Of a stretch of 64,000 nucleotides of DNA, positions 45,616 to 55,596 are shown piece after piece (positions within the stretch are counted from its first letter, which is position 1; every line of letters begins with the position of its first letter). The notes beneath the pieces were generated by a model. The model worked only from the letters and a program-made list of their open reading frames with translations. It was not told the DNA's origin and searched no databases. Position numbers and translations under genes: made by a program. Source of the stretch: Sphingomonas sp. BK580 (GTDB lineage Bacteria > Pseudomonadota > Alphaproteobacteria > Sphingomonadales > Sphingomonadaceae); NCBI RefSeq assembly GCF_014194975.1, contig NZ_JACIAY010000001.1, positions 620,001 through 684,000 on the forward strand, written 5' to 3'.

Positions 45616-45921
45616 TCAGGCGGGCCGCAGGGGCGACGCGGCATCTGCGCCGACCACGGTCGCCCATTCACGGATCCGCCAGCGTCGAACGAGGCCGTTG
45701 TTCACGTACGGATCGTCGCGCACGAAGCGCTCGACCACTTCCGTCGCCTCGCCCTTGAAAAGTAGCAGGCCGGTATCGAGCGGGTCGGTCAGCGCGCCGG
45801 CCAGCACCAGCTCGCCGCGATCCGCTGCCGCCCATGCCCGCGTGAGATGGTCGTTCCGGTACTCGGCGCGGCGCGCTTCATAACTGTCGTCGAAGTCGAA
45901 CAAGAGAACGTAGTGCTTCAC
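45616..45921 (-). CDS. YciI-family protein
   Basis: This 101-residue protein has the YciI fold: KHYVLLFDFDDSYEARRAEY, then LTRAWAAADRGELVLAGALT, then DPLDTGLLLFKGEATEVVER and a C-terminal RRWRIREW. The family is related to muconolactone isomerases and ferredoxin-like folds and is often found with oxidoreductases. It is upstream of the aldo/keto reductase gene with a 33-bp gap. A small catalytic or helper role is plausible; nothing more can be said. Confidence 0.88.
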   Translation of the reverse strand: MKHYVLLFDFDDSYEARRAEYRNDHLTRAWAAADRGELVLAGALTDPLDTGLLLFKGEATEVVERFVRDDPYVNNGLVRRWRIREWATVVGADAASPLRPA

Positions 45922-46460
45922 GGTGCGCCTCCTGTGCCGATCGCGCGACTCGAGCCGTACAACGTGCGCGGCACGCCCGGGTTCTTCGCCGAAAGCTCTT
46001 CGTTGGCGCGACAGAAAGGCCCTGATGAGGCCCGCTGCTTCGTCGCTGTCGCATCGTAGCGCCGCTCCCCATACCCGACCAGCGACGTAGGTCGCGCCTT
46101 CGCATGTTGCCGTGAGATCGCGAACGATCGCACACAGTGCCGCCGTCGCTGGCGCCGGCTACCAGGTGACTGGGCCGCAGGTGCCCCGGATCGACGCCGC
46201 GATCGCCCGGGCGCTGGCGACGGTCGAGGCGGGCGCGCAGGACAAGCGCGGGTAGGCGCGCGGCATGCCCCGCTGCCGACGTGGTCGACGCATGACGCAC
46301 CCTTGGCATCGTTCCGCGGCGCGGTGACGGGCTTCCTGGTGCGCGAACGCGCCGCGGTGGCGCAGGAGTAGGAGTTCCTCGGCGGACTGACTCCGTTCCG
46401 GCGAGGCGACCGCGTCACCGACCGACGCCCGCGGAGGATGCAGGCGCCGGCCGGCGGGGC
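45922..46460. other. Gene-free stretch downstream of the autotransporter
   Basis: These 539 bp separate the autotransporter stop from the YciI start. Short plus-strand frames near 46150-46256 and 46320-46370 read like the ends of proteins, but I could not assign them to a family. I see no clear terminator hairpin. Confidence 0.5.
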
Positions 46461-49400
46461 TCAGAAGCGCAGCCGCACGCCCGCGCTGATCGTCTCCTGG
46501 TGATCGTCCGCGCCCGTCTGCGCGGACGCGGTGCTGAACAGCTCCAGTCCGCTCGGCAGGCGATAGCCGACCCCGGCGGCGGCGGTGCCCACCATCGCGG
46601 CGCGGCCCGCGCCGACCGCGGTCAGCCCCAGACCCGCGCCCGAATAGCCGGCCAGCGCGTCGGCGCGGCGCCCCTCGATCTGGTAGCGCGCACCGAGCGC
46701 GACCCAAGGCCGGAACGGCGCCGTCGACGCCTCGCTCCGCGCGAGGCCCAGCCCCGCGTCGGCGAAGCCCGCGACGTGGCGATCGCGCGCCACCGTCAGC
46801 GCGAAGACGCTGCCGCCCTCCTCGTCGACCCCGCCGCGCGTGGTGCGCACATAGGTGACGCCAAGGCGCGGGCGCAGCATCCAGTCGCCGCCCACCGCGA
46901 CGTCGTACTGCGCCGCGACGTCGCTCACCCAGCTGTGCAAGGAGAAGCGCCCGCTGGCGCCAGCACCGCCGGGCAGCGCGCGATCGGTGCGTGCGCTCGC
47001 GCCGTCGTACATCAGCGAGGCCGTGACGCTCCAGCCGTCACCCTCGCCGAAGCGTGCGTGCACGCCGCCGACCACGCCGTCCGCGCGCGTGCGCGCACTG
47101 AGCTGATCGATCTGCTGGCGCCCGTTCAGATAGCCGGCGAACACGCCGACCGACCAGCTCCGGTCACCGAAACCCAACCCGCCGAGGAAGCCGTAGCTAC
47201 GCGCCCGAGCCGTGGCGCTGCCCGCGTCGGCGTCGCCCTGCAGCGTGTGCCACTGGCCCAGCGTCTGCGCGAAGGTGAAGGCGCCGGGCTCGTCGCGGCC
47301 GGTAGCGAAGCCGGGGCCGCGCGCCGCCTGGCCCAGCAGCAGCGCGTCGTCGATACCGAGCTGGGTCGCCGCGGCATAGGGCTCCGGGGTCAGGCGCGCG
47401 AACGCCGCCGACCGCGAGCCGCCGGTCGCGTCGAGGAGCGCCGGCACCGCCACCAGCAGCGAGCCACCGTCGGCCTGCACCGCCAGCGCCGCGTTCGCGT
47501 AGGCGATACTACGTGCGACCTGCGGCGCGGCGCCGGTCACCGCCTGGAACTGGCCCAGCAGGTCGATCTCCGACGCGCTCTGGCGCAGGATCACGCCGGG
47601 CACGCCGCTGGAGGCCACCACGGAGTCGAAGCTGCCGCTGATCCCGCCGCTCGCGGAGATGAGACGGTAGCTTGCGCCCGGCCGCAGCGCGCCGACTGGC
47701 ACCATTTCCAGCGTCACGCCCGGTTGGATCGCCAGCGCGCCGTTCACCACCAGCCGGTCGGAGAGGGTGGGCGCCAGCTCGAACAGCGCGCGCGCGCCGG
47801 TCGCGAGCAGGACGTTGCCGTTGACCGTCATCGTTCCCGGCGAGGCGCCGGGGCTGAGCGTGCCCGCGACCGAGACGTCGCCGTCGACGATACCCGCCGA
47901 ACCGAAGGTCGCGCCCGCGCCCACCGAGGTGCGATAGGCGGTGATCGTGGAGCCGGCGAGGCCGACGACGCGGCCGCCGGTCAGGTCGATCGCGTTCAGC
48001 ACTGCGGTGCCGGCGATCTGCGCGTAGCCGCCGCTCATCGCCAGCCGCTCGACATTGCTGATCGAATTGAGACGCGCCGGCGCCGCGGCGCTGCCGCCGG
48101 TCACGGCGACCATGTCGTCACCCGCCCCGCCGTCGATCGTGCCGAGCACGGTGCCACCCTTCACGACGAACGTGTCGTTACCGTCACCCAGCCATATGTC
48201 GCCAGCCATCAGACCGGCGTTCTCGAAGCGGTCGTCGCCGCTCTGGGTCTTCACCGCACCGACGATCGTGCCGGTATTGATGATCCGGTCATCGCCGCGC
48301 CCGGTGTCGATCGCGCCGCCGTGATAGGTGCCGGCCAGCGTGTAGCCGGCACCACCGCGGATCGTACCCGCGTTGGTGAGGTCGAGCGCGCCATTGCCGG
48401 CACTGAGCGCGGTGGAGAACTCGCCGGTCGCCTCGATCACGCCGGTCGCGGCGTTATCGACGACGATGCTGCTCCCGGTCGGCGCTGCGAGCGCCATCGC
48501 GCGCGCGGCCACGACATAGTTGATCGTCTGCCCGGTGATCCAGTCCACGTACGAGGTTTCATACCCGCCTGCGTTGGCGCTGATCGTTCCGCTGTTGGCG
48601 GCCGTGATCCGTGCCGCCACGCCGTCGGCGGCGACATTGGCGAACACGCGCAGCGCCGCCGCATCGGTGCCCGCCCCGGTCGCGCTTATCGTGCCCGCGT
48701 TGGTGAAGCCGAGCGTCGCGCCCGCCCCGACCGAGTCGATCGCCTGCGCATCGATGGCGTGGGTTCCCTGCGCCGTGATCGTGCCGCGGTTGACCAGCGT
48801 GACCGCCGCGGCGACCGGCGCGGGAGGCGTGGTATCGCCGGGCAGGCCGGTGTAGCCGTTGCCGGACACGGCACGCAGTCCGCCCACGAGGCGGCCCTCG
48901 TTGGTCGCGCTCGCGACGCCCGACGAAGCGGCGATGTCGACCGCGACACGGCCATCCATCTCCGCGCCGGTGACGTCACCGGTATTGCTGAAACTCAGGT
49001 CACCCAGGTGCCGCAGCGACACGGCCGCCGCATTGTAATTGACCCCGTCGCTCGTTGCCGCCGCGATGCTGCCGGCGTTGGTGAAGGCCGCGACATCGCC
49101 GCGGAAGCCGCCCCCGATCCGCGCCTGGTTGACGAAGGACGCCAGCGCCGCGCTCGGCAGCCCGCCCGTGCTGTAAAAGTCGCGCTCATAGGTCGTCACC
49201 GTGCCGCCGAACGACACCGTGTTGACGAAGCCCGCGTCGCCGTACAGCCGAAGCCCGCCGTCGATGGGCGCGGCGGCGCGCAGCGTCACCACCGTGCCCG
49301 CGCCGCTCGCCAGCGCGCCCTCGCGCTCGAATTGGCTCGGCAGCGCGCCGCCGAACGCGACGTCGCTTGAGCTGGCACGCGCGTGGATAAAGGTGTCGGT

Positions 49401-52154
49401 GCCCCCGCCGCCGTCGACGGCGCCGCTCACGCCCGTCACGTCGTCGTAGGCGATCAGCACGTCGTCGCCGTCGCCGAAGCGCAGGTCGCCCGCGATCGTG
49501 CCGCCGCGCGCGACATAGGTGCTGCCCACGACCGAGCGACCGGAGCCGTAGGTGGAGGCGCCAAGGTCGACCGAGCCGTCGACCGTGCCGGCGTTGTCGA
49601 GCGTCCCGCCCGCGATCCGGATCGCGGTGCCGCTCCCCGCGATCGTGCCACCGGCGCGGTTGGTGATCGCCGCATAGGTATCGTAGTTGCCGCTGCCGAT
49701 CGCGACCGTGCCGGTGCTGGCGAGGCGCCCGATGTTATCGATCGTGACTGAGCTGCCGCTGTCGATCGCGCGGCCGGCGACCTCGATCGTGCCGCTGTTC
49801 ACAACAGTGAAGCTGCTGAAGCCCGACACGCCGGTCGACGTGCGGCCGCCGGCGACCTGAGTGATGATCCCGCTGTTGACGAAGCGGCCGTTGACCGCGA
49901 CGCCGATACCGCCGTCGAGCAGGATCGCGCCCCCGTTGGTCACGTCCTTGCCGCCGCTGATGCCGGCGATGCTGCCGAAATTCGCGCCCGCGCGATCGCG
50001 TACCACGATGGTGCCGGCGTTGATGAAACTGGCGTCATAGTCGAGCGCGACCGCCGTGTAGGCGCCGCTGCCGCCGGTGGCGCGGTCGATCGTCAGCGTG
50101 CCGCGACTGGTGATCGACAGCGCCTGCGTGTCCGGCCGCGTCTCGCCCGGCGCGACGATCACGCTGCCGACCGACAGCGCGGGCGCCGCGGTCGCGGCGA
50201 TGTCGGCGGTGAGGTCGACGCTGCCGTTGCCCGAGAGCAGCAGCGGGGTGGAGGCCCCGGTCAGCGTCAGCCGCGCGCCGTCGTACAGGTCATAGCCGAT
50301 CTCACGGAAGCCGGGCCGCGCCGCCGCCGCGGTGCTGAGATCGCCGCGCACGCGGTAGCGCAGCAGCGAGTCGCTGGCGTTGACCGTACCGTCGATCCCG
50401 GCAAAGGCGCCGGAACCGGTGTTGACCGCCTCGGTCACGAGTTGCTCGCCGCTGGCGAGAGTCAGGTCGCCCTGCAGCACGCCGCCGGGCAGCGCGATGT
50501 AGCGGTTGCTCGAGTAGCTCGAGCCCTGCGCGCCGTTGCCGAAACGGACGTCACCCGTGATCGTACCCGCGTTCGCCACCACCGCGTTGAAGACCGAGCC
50601 GGGGCCCGCGACGGGCGCGATGTCGCCCTCGATCCTGCCGCCGGCCAGGTTGGTCAGCACGCCGTAGAAGCCGATCTGGACCGCGGTGCCGCCCGAGCGG
50701 ATCGTGCCGCTGTTGGTCAGGTCGCTGCTCAGCGCGACGCCGACGGTCGCGCCCTCGATCAGGCCGCTGTTGATCCGGCCGGTGCTGGACGAACCGTTCA
50801 GCGTCACCGCGGTGCCCGCGGTCGATCGGATCGTGCCGCTGTTATCGAAGGCGCCGCCCCAGAAATCGAGCGCGGTGCCCGCGGCGGTGATCGTGCCGGT
50901 GTTGACGAAGCTACCCTGCGCCGAGAAGCTCACGCCGTTACCTGCCGCCTCGACGAGTCCGTCGTTCTGGAAGCGCCGCGCGCCGAACACGCGAATCGCA
51001 TAGCCGTTGACGGCGCCCGCACCGGCCCGGACCTCGCCGGCGTTGACGAAGATCGGCTCGCCGTCGCTGCCGAAGCTGCCCACCGTGACGACCTCGCCGG
51101 CGCCGGCGAGCGTGCCCGCGAGCGTCGCGGTGCCGCGACCGGCGGCCGCGAGCATTCCATCGATCATGGTACCGGCGGCGCCGAGCGTCACGGCCGCGTC
51201 GTCGCTCAGCACCAGCCCGAGCCGCTCGAAGCGCGTCAGCAGCGGCAGCGTGGCGAAAGTAGCGTCGGTGGCGACCCGCAGATTGAGCGTGTCGATCCCG
51301 GCGCCACCATCGACCGCGCCGGTCACCCCCGTGACGACGCGGCCGGCCTCATAGCGCGCCTCGAGCACGTCATCGCCAGCGCCCAGCGTGAGGTCGCCGC
51401 GGATCTCGCCCGCCAGCGTGTTGACCGTGCTGCCGCCACTGACAGCTGGGTTCGACACCTGCCCGCGCGCAGTGACCGAGCCGATGATCGTCCCGGCATT
51501 GTCGAGCCGAAGCACACCGTCCGTGTCGATGGCGGTGCCGACGCCCGAGATCGTGGCTCCAACGGCGTTGCGCACTCCCAGCACCTCGCTCTGGTCGCTG
51601 ATCGCCGTGCCCGTCGTGCCCGTCACGGTGCCCGCGTTGGTCAGCGTCACCGTGATCCGGCCCGTGTTGTTGCCCGGGGAGCGTCGGCTCACCAGCGCCT
51701 GTGCGCCGGTCAGTGAGCCGCCGGTGCCCACTGTCACGGTGGCGTCGGCGGACGGATAATAGGTCACCAGACCCGGCGGGCAGACGATCGGCGTCGCTCC
51801 CGCATAGGGATCGCACGGCGCGAGGTAGGGCGCACCGTTGACGGCGAGGAAAGCCGGCTTCGCGGCGCCGTCGACCCTCCCGTCGATCGCGAAATTGGCG
51901 TAGAAGGCACGCGTCTCGATCGCGGCCGCGGCGGTGCCAGCCTGCACCGTCGCGCCCGATTGCACCGCGACACGCGCGCCCGTCTCGGTGATGACCAGAC
52001 CATCGGGCTCGGTGCCGCTGCAGGTAGTGGTGGAGGATGTGGTGGGATCGGGCGCGCATTGCGCCTCCGCCGACGAAGCGAAACCCATTGCCGCGACGCT
52101 CACGCCGAGCGCGAGCGACCACCGGCGCAACCGCACCGAGCGCTGAACAGCCAT
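46461..52154 (-). CDS. Autotransporter with large beta-helix passenger
   Basis: This 1897-residue protein has a signal peptide (LRRWSLALGVSVAAMGFASS, cleaved near AEAQ), then a very long passenger built from degenerate repeats with recurring NAGTI, DNAGT and GSVTN units and asparagine, glycine, threonine and serine richness. This is the hallmark of a right-handed beta-helix. A C-terminal segment around LFELAPTLSDRLVVNGALAI resembles the autochaperone region. The final about 270 residues (from PGAFTFAQTLGQWH) form the 12-strand autotransporter barrel ending in ISAGVRLRF with terminal Phe. It should be displayed on the cell surface. The function (adhesion, biofilm) is not deducible. No protease motif was seen. 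Confidence 0.93.
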   Translation of the reverse strand: MAVQRSVRLRRWSLALGVSVAAMGFASSAEAQCAPDPTTSSTTTCSGTEPDGLVITETGARVAVQSGATVQAGTAAAAIETRAFYANFAIDGRVDGAAKPAFLAVNGAPYLAPCDPYAGATPIVCPPGLVTYYPSADATVTVGTGGSLTGAQALVSRRSPGNNTGRITVTLTNAGTVTGTTGTAISDQSEVLGVRNAVGATISGVGTAIDTDGVLRLDNAGTIIGSVTARGQVSNPAVSGGSTVNTLAGEIRGDLTLGAGDDVLEARYEAGRVVTGVTGAVDGGAGIDTLNLRVATDATFATLPLLTRFERLGLVLSDDAAVTLGAAGTMIDGMLAAAGRGTATLAGTLAGAGEVVTVGSFGSDGEPIFVNAGEVRAGAGAVNGYAIRVFGARRFQNDGLVEAAGNGVSFSAQGSFVNTGTITAAGTALDFWGGAFDNSGTIRSTAGTAVTLNGSSSTGRINSGLIEGATVGVALSSDLTNSGTIRSGGTAVQIGFYGVLTNLAGGRIEGDIAPVAGPGSVFNAVVANAGTITGDVRFGNGAQGSSYSSNRYIALPGGVLQGDLTLASGEQLVTEAVNTGSGAFAGIDGTVNASDSLLRYRVRGDLSTAAAARPGFREIGYDLYDGARLTLTGASTPLLLSGNGSVDLTADIAATAAPALSVGSVIVAPGETRPDTQALSITSRGTLTIDRATGGSGAYTAVALDYDASFINAGTIVVRDRAGANFGSIAGISGGKDVTNGGAILLDGGIGVAVNGRFVNSGIITQVAGGRTSTGVSGFSSFTVVNSGTIEVAGRAIDSGSSVTIDNIGRLASTGTVAIGSGNYDTYAAITNRAGGTIAGSGTAIRIAGGTLDNAGTVDGSVDLGASTYGSGRSVVGSTYVARGGTIAGDLRFGDGDDVLIAYDDVTGVSGAVDGGGGTDTFIHARASSSDVAFGGALPSQFEREGALASGAGTVVTLRAAAPIDGGLRLYGDAGFVNTVSFGGTVTTYERDFYSTGGLPSAALASFVNQARIGGGFRGDVAAFTNAGSIAAATSDGVNYNAAAVSLRHLGDLSFSNTGDVTGAEMDGRVAVDIAASSGVASATNEGRLVGGLRAVSGNGYTGLPGDTTPPAPVAAAVTLVNRGTITAQGTHAIDAQAIDSVGAGATLGFTNAGTISATGAGTDAAALRVFANVAADGVAARITAANSGTISANAGGYETSYVDWITGQTINYVVAARAMALAAPTGSSIVVDNAATGVIEATGEFSTALSAGNGALDLTNAGTIRGGAGYTLAGTYHGGAIDTGRGDDRIINTGTIVGAVKTQSGDDRFENAGLMAGDIWLGDGNDTFVVKGGTVLGTIDGGAGDDMVAVTGGSAAAPARLNSISNVERLAMSGGYAQIAGTAVLNAIDLTGGRVVGLAGSTITAYRTSVGAGATFGSAGIVDGDVSVAGTLSPGASPGTMTVNGNVLLATGARALFELAPTLSDRLVVNGALAIQPGVTLEMVPVGALRPGASYRLISASGGISGSFDSVVASSGVPGVILRQSASEIDLLGQFQAVTGAAPQVARSIAYANAALAVQADGGSLLVAVPALLDATGGSRSAAFARLTPEPYAAATQLGIDDALLLGQAARGPGFATGRDEPGAFTFAQTLGQWHTLQGDADAGSATARARSYGFLGGLGFGDRSWSVGVFAGYLNGRQQIDQLSARTRADGVVGGVHARFGEGDGWSVTASLMYDGASARTDRALPGGAGASGRFSLHSWVSDVAAQYDVAVGGDWMLRPRLGVTYVRTTRGGVDEEGGSVFALTVARDRHVAGFADAGLGLARSEASTAPFRPWVALGARYQIEGRRADALAGYSGAGLGLTAVGAGRAAMVGTAAAGVGYRLPSGLELFSTASAQTGADDHQETISAGVRLRF

Positions 52155-52653
52155 CCTCTATTCCCCCGTGGGCAGCGACCCCTGTGCCCGCCCGACCAGC
52201 GGATTATGAAGCCTGCTCGACCTTGTCCAGCAAGTCGCACAGCGAAATGGTGCGAAATGAAGACAAATGCATGATTTTTCGGCGGTCCGCGGCTGCACGG
52301 CGACGCGATCACCGGATCACGGCGCCGCCTTGAGGAGGATTAACTATAATTCGAAGAGAGGAAGACGTGTGATTTAGGCCGGTCGCGGGAGCGCCACGAC
52401 CATGTACGTCGTCCGCGCAGCAGTACCGTGATCGCCGACTTCGCTCGTGACGCCGAGCCGTGCGCTGGGGATCAATCCGACGACGTCGGTAAGTGGCGAA
52501 CGCGCTGCCCTTCCCCTGTCGCAAGCACCGATATCGGCCGCTCGGGTCTCCTAAGCGCCTCTCAACATCGGTCGTTCATCCATCGCGACGTTGGAGGCAT
52601 CTGGCCGCTCCGCGCAGCTGTCTCGCTGGCCTCATCTCGGAGGTATGCGGCCG
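52155..52653. other. Region upstream of the autotransporter
   Basis: These 499 bp contain no recognisable gene. They include an AT-rich patch at about 52325-52370, which may carry promoter elements for the minus-strand autotransporter gene. A GGGGGAATAGAGG-like ribosome-binding site sits immediately before the autotransporter ATG. Confidence 0.5.
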
Positions 52654-53115
52654 TCAGGGCGCAACCACAAAGCGGTCGTGGATGAACGACCTCAGCACCG
52701 GTTTCAGCGGGCCGATGCCCCTGTCGGACTCGTATGTGCGGATCGCCGGACGGCCCGTTTCGTCCGTCAGAAAGTCAGGCCTCCCGCGGCTCGAAAGTTC
52801 TGCCACCTTGCGAACGCCGCGGTCGCTCACCTTCCAGACGCGAACGCGGTAGGTAGAGCCGCCGCTCCACAACGAGTAAACAAGTTCGCCCTGATCTCGG
52901 GTGATTAATCCCATGGGGACGTCATCGATAGGTTCGATGAAGTCGATCGGATGGTCGCACGCTGACACGCATCTGATCCGGATATCGTAGCCCGTCTCGG
53001 TGTTCTCTTCGACCACGACTGAAAAGGTCGAGCGCTCGCCGTGAACCCGCAACGAGGCGACGGGAGGAGCGGTGGTCGCCAACAGGGCCGGAACAGTGAT
53101 CATCAAGGAACGCAT
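52654..53115 (-). CDS. Exported protein of unknown function
   Basis: This 153-residue protein has a short signal peptide (MRSLMITVPALLATTAPPVA) and a beta-rich body with a pair of cysteines in RIRCVSACDHPIDF, probably a disulphide. No family was recognised. ATG 53115 is preferred over 53151 because it places the signal peptide at the N terminus. It is read in the same direction as the SIMPL protein gene upstream, with a 68-bp gap. Confidence 0.7.
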   Translation of the reverse strand: MRSLMITVPALLATTAPPVASLRVHGERSTFSVVVEENTETGYDIRIRCVSACDHPIDFIEPIDDVPMGLITRDQGELVYSLWSGGSTYRVRVWKVSDRGVRKVAELSSRGRPDFLTDETGRPAIRTYESDRGIGPLKPVLRSFIHDRFVVAP

Positions 53116-53183
53116 GGTCCGATGATGACCGGAAACTCGCATGCCTTCCACTAGGCGCTACCGGCCGCACGCTGTGGGTTGAT

Positions 53184-53933
53184 TCAGCCTTCGATGGCGT
53201 AGGTGACGTACACCTGCGCTCGTGTCTCGATCGGAGCAGGCCGGGTATCCAGCGTCACGGTCGAGACCGCGGGCGCAGGCGGCGCTGGCGGACTCACCCG
53301 CTGCATGGCGCCGGCCACGACCTGCTCGTAGCTCGCTTGATCGCGTACCGACGTGATCGCGCCGAGTTTCACCCCGGCACCGCGTGCCAGCGCCGTGGCA
53401 CGACGGCGTGCATCATCGAACGCCGCCGCATTTGCACGAGCCTGCGCCTCCTGAAGGTCGGACAGGAGAAAGCCCTGTACGCGAGCGTCGCTAGCCCCAA
53501 GCCGTGCCGCCAGCGCGGCCACGGTTCCCGCCTTCTCCACGGCCGGCGTGCGGACGTGCGTCTGCATCGTCGCGATGTACCCGACCACCGCGCAGTCGCC
53601 GCTGCTCAGTCGGGGTTGGTTGCCGTAGCCGCCCTGGCTGTTGCAAGCTTGGCCGCGCGCTTCGATCACGACGACTTCGCTCGTGGTAAGCTCGCTTCCG
53701 GCACCCAGAAAGCTGGAGATGCCGTCCGTCACGGCGCGTTGCTTGGCAGCGATATCGCGTGTCGCCGCTTCGGAACTCGGTCCCTCGCCGCGCAGGTACA
53801 CGACCAGCGTTGCCACGTCCGGTGGTGTGCGCACCACCCCCGTGCCGGTGACTTGGATGGTGCGCTCAAGCGGCACCTGCGCGAGCGTGGCCTGCGGTAC
53901 GATGGCAGCGAACAGCATCAGCAGCGATCTCAT
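53184..53933 (-). CDS. SIMPL-domain (DUF541) exported protein
   Basis: This 249-residue protein has a signal peptide (LLMLFAAIVPQATLAQ) and a SIMPL domain: RTIQVTGTGVVRTPPDVATL, RAVTDGISSFLGAG, ANAAAFDDARRRATALARGA and a final RAQVYVTYAIEG. The family includes the oxidative-stress protein YggE and localises to the envelope. ATG 53933 gives the signal peptide; an upstream in-frame start at 54044 adds a charged stretch without similarity. Confidence 0.88.
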   Translation of the reverse strand: MRSLLMLFAAIVPQATLAQVPLERTIQVTGTGVVRTPPDVATLVVYLRGEGPSSEAATRDIAAKQRAVTDGISSFLGAGSELTTSEVVVIEARGQACNSQGGYGNQPRLSSGDCAVVGYIATMQTHVRTPAVEKAGTVAALAARLGASDARVQGFLLSDLQEAQARANAAAFDDARRRATALARGAGVKLGAITSVRDQASYEQVVAGAMQRVSPPAPPAPAVSTVTLDTRPAPIETRAQVYVTYAIEG

Positions 53934-54412
53934 CGAGCGATGCTCCCTCGCGGTTCGTCGCTTCGGCTGGACGAGATGGCGAACCGCTCTGTGCTCGATG
54001 CCGCCTCGCTTGGGCGAGCTAAACGCGATTGGCACCGTGCGCATCGGGTACGTCGCCTCGTTCGTGCTATCAGGCCCCTGCTCCTGTACGCCACTCGCCT
54101 GCGGCTGGCCACTTCAACCTTCGTGCAACTACGTCCGGCTGAATGACTCGATCGCGGCGGAGGCAGGCGACGCTGCGATGCCGCTCGTCGGGATCGGGCA
54201 AGATCTCCATGGCCGCTCGCTGACCGGATGAGCGACCGGAGCTTCCTCGATGCGCCGAGTGACGAGGTTGCGGCGCTCGAGCGCCGGAGCGCCGATACAG
54301 CAGGAGCAAGGCACTCTATGCCCACTCGAAGGAGATCGCTATTCGGACGCGTCGGGGAGCGGCCCTTGGCTCCAGCAGTCGAGGGGCGGTAACACAACGA
54401 AGGCGACACTCT
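53934..54412. other. Gene-free stretch between SIMPL and cytochrome c genes
   Basis: These 479 bp separate divergent genes. Several short frames exist but none shows family features. The divergent promoters for the SIMPL protein and the dihaem cytochrome should lie here. No strong promoter was identified. Confidence 0.5.
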
Positions 54413-55438
54413 ATGTTCTCAATCAAATCCGCCTTCTGGAACGGTGCGGTCGTGGCGGTCCTCGCCTCCGGCTTCGTCGCCTGCCGCGCCTATCAGGCTT
54501 TCGCCGCGGAGAAGGTCTCGTTCGATCCCCCGCCAGCGCTGGCACGAACGGATTTCCCGGCGTGGCCGTACCCGCGCGGCATCCCGGACCTTGAGAAGGA
54601 AGAGGGCAAGTTGTTCCACGTTCCCGGGAGCAAGCAGGCTTTCACCTTTACCCAGATCAACGGGAAGCGGGCGACGATCGACTGGTTCCCGGAGCGTCAT
54701 CCGGCACCGCCGTCGCCCGTGATCAGCGGGAAAGAGGGTGCCTACAACGCCTGCGGACAATGCCATCTCATCGATGGCGGAGGCAAGCCGGACACGAGCG
54801 ACCTGCGCGGTCTGCCCGTCGACTACATGCTGCAACAGCTCGCCGACATGAGGGACGACCATCGCCACGCGTCGATCAACGGTGCGCCGCTGGCCAAGAT
54901 GATCGAGATCGCGAAGGCACTGCCGCTCGACGATGCGCGACAAGCTTCCGAGTATTTCCACTCGATCAAGCCTGTGAAGAGACTCCGCCTGATCGAGGGC
55001 GACGTCGTGCCCGTCACCCACCCAGCGGCGCACGCGATACAGAAGGTTGACCCGAGCGGCGCCACCGAGCCGATCGGAACCCGGATCATCGAAGTGCCGC
55101 AGAACTTCGAGCGCACCTCGTTGCGCGACCCGTCGTCCGGCTTCATCGCCTATGTACCGTCGGGCAGCATCAAGAAGGGCAAGGCCCTGGCGACGAGCGG
55201 CGGAGGGGGCAGGACTTTGCCCTGCGCCTCGTGCCATGGTGACGGCATGAGGGGATCGGGCGCCGAATTTCCCGGTATCGCCGGCCGATCGCCGACCGCT
55301 ATGGCCCGCCAGCTGTATGACTTCAAAAGCGGCACGCGCGACGGCAAGAACGCGGTGGCGATGAAGCCTGTGGTCGCGCGGCTATCCGATGCGGACATCG
55401 TGGATCTCGCGGCCTATCTGGCGTCGCTCGATCCTTGA
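54413..55438 (+). CDS. Dihaem cytochrome c
   Basis: This 341-residue exported protein begins with a hydrophobic signal (GAVVAVLASGFVACRAYQAF, cleaved near AEK). It has two haem c motifs, CGQCH near residue 113 and CASCH near 273, each followed by a class I cytochrome fold (LRGLPVDYMLQQLADM and FPGIAGRSPTAMARQLYDFK). Candidate axial methionines are present downstream of each (for example VAMKPVVARLSDADI). It should act as a periplasmic electron carrier. It lies upstream of an exported Gfo/Idh/MocA-type protein in the same direction, 158 bp away. Confidence 0.9.
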   Translation: MFSIKSAFWNGAVVAVLASGFVACRAYQAFAAEKVSFDPPPALARTDFPAWPYPRGIPDLEKEEGKLFHVPGSKQAFTFTQINGKRATIDWFPERHPAPPSPVISGKEGAYNACGQCHLIDGGGKPDTSDLRGLPVDYMLQQLADMRDDHRHASINGAPLAKMIEIAKALPLDDARQASEYFHSIKPVKRLRLIEGDVVPVTHPAAHAIQKVDPSGATEPIGTRIIEVPQNFERTSLRDPSSGFIAYVPSGSIKKGKALATSGGGGRTLPCASCHGDGMRGSGAEFPGIAGRSPTAMARQLYDFKSGTRDGKNAVAMKPVVARLSDADIVDLAAYLASLDP

Positions 55439-55596
55439 CGTTGGCGATGCCGCGTCACGCTCGTTGGCGCGGCGGGTCAGAGGGGCGCGGCAGCGGCTCG
55501 GATGCGGCAAGGTGGTGATCTGATCCTGCGCCTGCCCTGCCGCGCATCGGACCAGAGGTGGACGGGCCGGCCCCTGCACGGTCCGCTGGAGGTGAG

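Noticed and set aside
46150..46370. Short plus-strand frames after the autotransporter as gene remnants
   Set aside because: The stretch near 46150-46256 looks vaguely like the end of a thiamine-diphosphate enzyme, but the match is too short to support a call.
46500..49370. A 956-codon plus-strand frame antisense to the autotransporter
   Set aside because: It is alanine/arginine-rich with no family features and mirrors the repetitive passenger of the real gene.
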